The notes under the pieces: model-generated | Database searches by the model: none | Told to the model about the DNA's origin: nothing | Seen by the model: only the letters and a program-made list of their open reading frames with translations | Translations under genes and position numbers: made by a program | NCBI GenBank assembly: GCA_041917975.1 | Contig: JAYRWN010000439.1 | Span: forward strand, 1 to 6,276 | Direction: 5' to 3' | Length of the DNA stretch: 6,276 nucleotides | From: JAYRWN01 sp041917975 | GTDB taxonomy: Bacteria > Bacteroidota > Bacteroidia > Chitinophagales > Saprospiraceae | Shown here: positions 6,035 to 6,276 of the stretch, piece after piece | Layout of the letters: every line of letters starts with the position of its first letter | How positions within the stretch are numbered: the stretch's first letter is position 1

Positions 6035-6276
6035 ATGGAATTTAATTCGTCCCTTTCTGAAAAAAAACCACTGCTTTCCTTTTGGCAAATTTGGAATATG
6101 AGTTTTGGCTTTTTGGGTATTCAGTTTGGATTTGCCCTTCAGAATGCCAATGTTAGCCGCATTTTTCAGACCCTAGGGGCTTCTGTGGAAGAGATTCCAA
6201 TTTTATGGATCGCCGCCCCGGTGACTGGGTTGATTGTCCAGCCTATCATTGGCTATTTCAGTGATCGAACCTGGAC
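6035..6276 (+). CDS. MFS sugar transporter, GPH/SLC45-like (5' part, cut by window end)
   Basis: This is the first 80 codons of a major facilitator transporter. The frame opens at the ATG at 6035 and has no stop before the window ends. A short polar N-terminus (about 1-14) leads into the first membrane segment with WNMSFGFLGIQFGFALQNANVS (about 20-41, a conserved-looking block split here by its Gly residues). A second segment follows at about 54-72 (ILWIAAPVTGLIVQPIIG), and then GYFSDRTW (73-80), which corresponds to the MFS cytoplasmic loop 2-3 motif G-x-x-S/A-D-R. The pattern resembles sugar:cation symporters of the GPH/SLC45 group, in Bacteroidota often annotated as maltose or other disaccharide carriers. 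The specific sugar is not determinable from this fragment. It is transcribed away from the hydrolase from a well-matched promoter. The palindromic CCATGG at 6033-6038 supplies this ATG and also the spurious minus-strand ATG. Confidence 0.85.
   Translation, partial: MEFNSSLSEKKPLLSFWQIWNMSFGFLGIQFGFALQNANVSRIFQTLGASVEEIPILWIAAPVTGLIVQPIIGYFSDRTW

Noticed and set aside
5881..6036. N-terminal extension of the hydrolase to the ATG at 6036
   Set aside because: It is encoded by an intergenic palindrome and precedes a normal signal peptide at 5880. Its ATG arises from the palindromic CCATGG that gives the MFS start.

Overview
The window looks like chromosomal DNA from a member of the Bacteroidota, with an affinity to Saprospiria or Chitinophagia suspected but not shown. 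The grounds are a type IX secretion (T9SS) C-terminal sorting domain on a lamin-tail protein, an exact Bacteroidota-type promoter (TTTG, 19 bp, TACCTTTG), A-rich leaders with little Shine-Dalgarno signal, and moderately AT-rich coding sequence. No RNA gene, CRISPR array, insertion sequence or phage gene was seen.

Layout from left to right: about 128 bp of non-coding DNA with an AT-rich inverted repeat; then, all on the minus strand and so transcribed right to left, a TolC-type outer membrane protein (129-1349), an HlyD-type periplasmic adaptor (1377-2396), a DUF4956 inner membrane protein (2386-3129), and a secreted lamin-tail-domain protein with a T9SS tail (3143-3883). Upstream of these on the same strand is a secreted CocE/NonD (X-Pro dipeptidyl-peptidase-like) serine hydrolase (3979-5880). 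A 154-bp divergent intergenic region follows, with a strong palindrome and a good promoter. It leads into a plus-strand MFS sugar transporter of the GPH/SLC45 type (starts at 6035, cut off by the window end).

The four leftmost genes are packed like an operon (transcription order: lamin-tail protein, 13 bp gap, DUF4956, 11 bp overlap, HlyD, 27 bp gap, TolC-like). Together they encode one predicted protein for each envelope layer: cell surface or secreted, inner membrane, periplasm-spanning adaptor, and outer membrane channel. No ABC ATPase, RND pump or MFS pump lies between them, so the DUF4956 protein occupies the place where a tripartite exporter would carry its inner membrane motor. This is the most interesting feature of the window: a possible envelope-spanning system built on DUF4956 whose function cannot be read from sequence alone.

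The hydrolase and the MFS gene are ordinary by comparison. The hydrolase should act outside the cytoplasm on a peptide, ester or amide, and the transporter should import a sugar. Divergent orientation alone does not link their functions.
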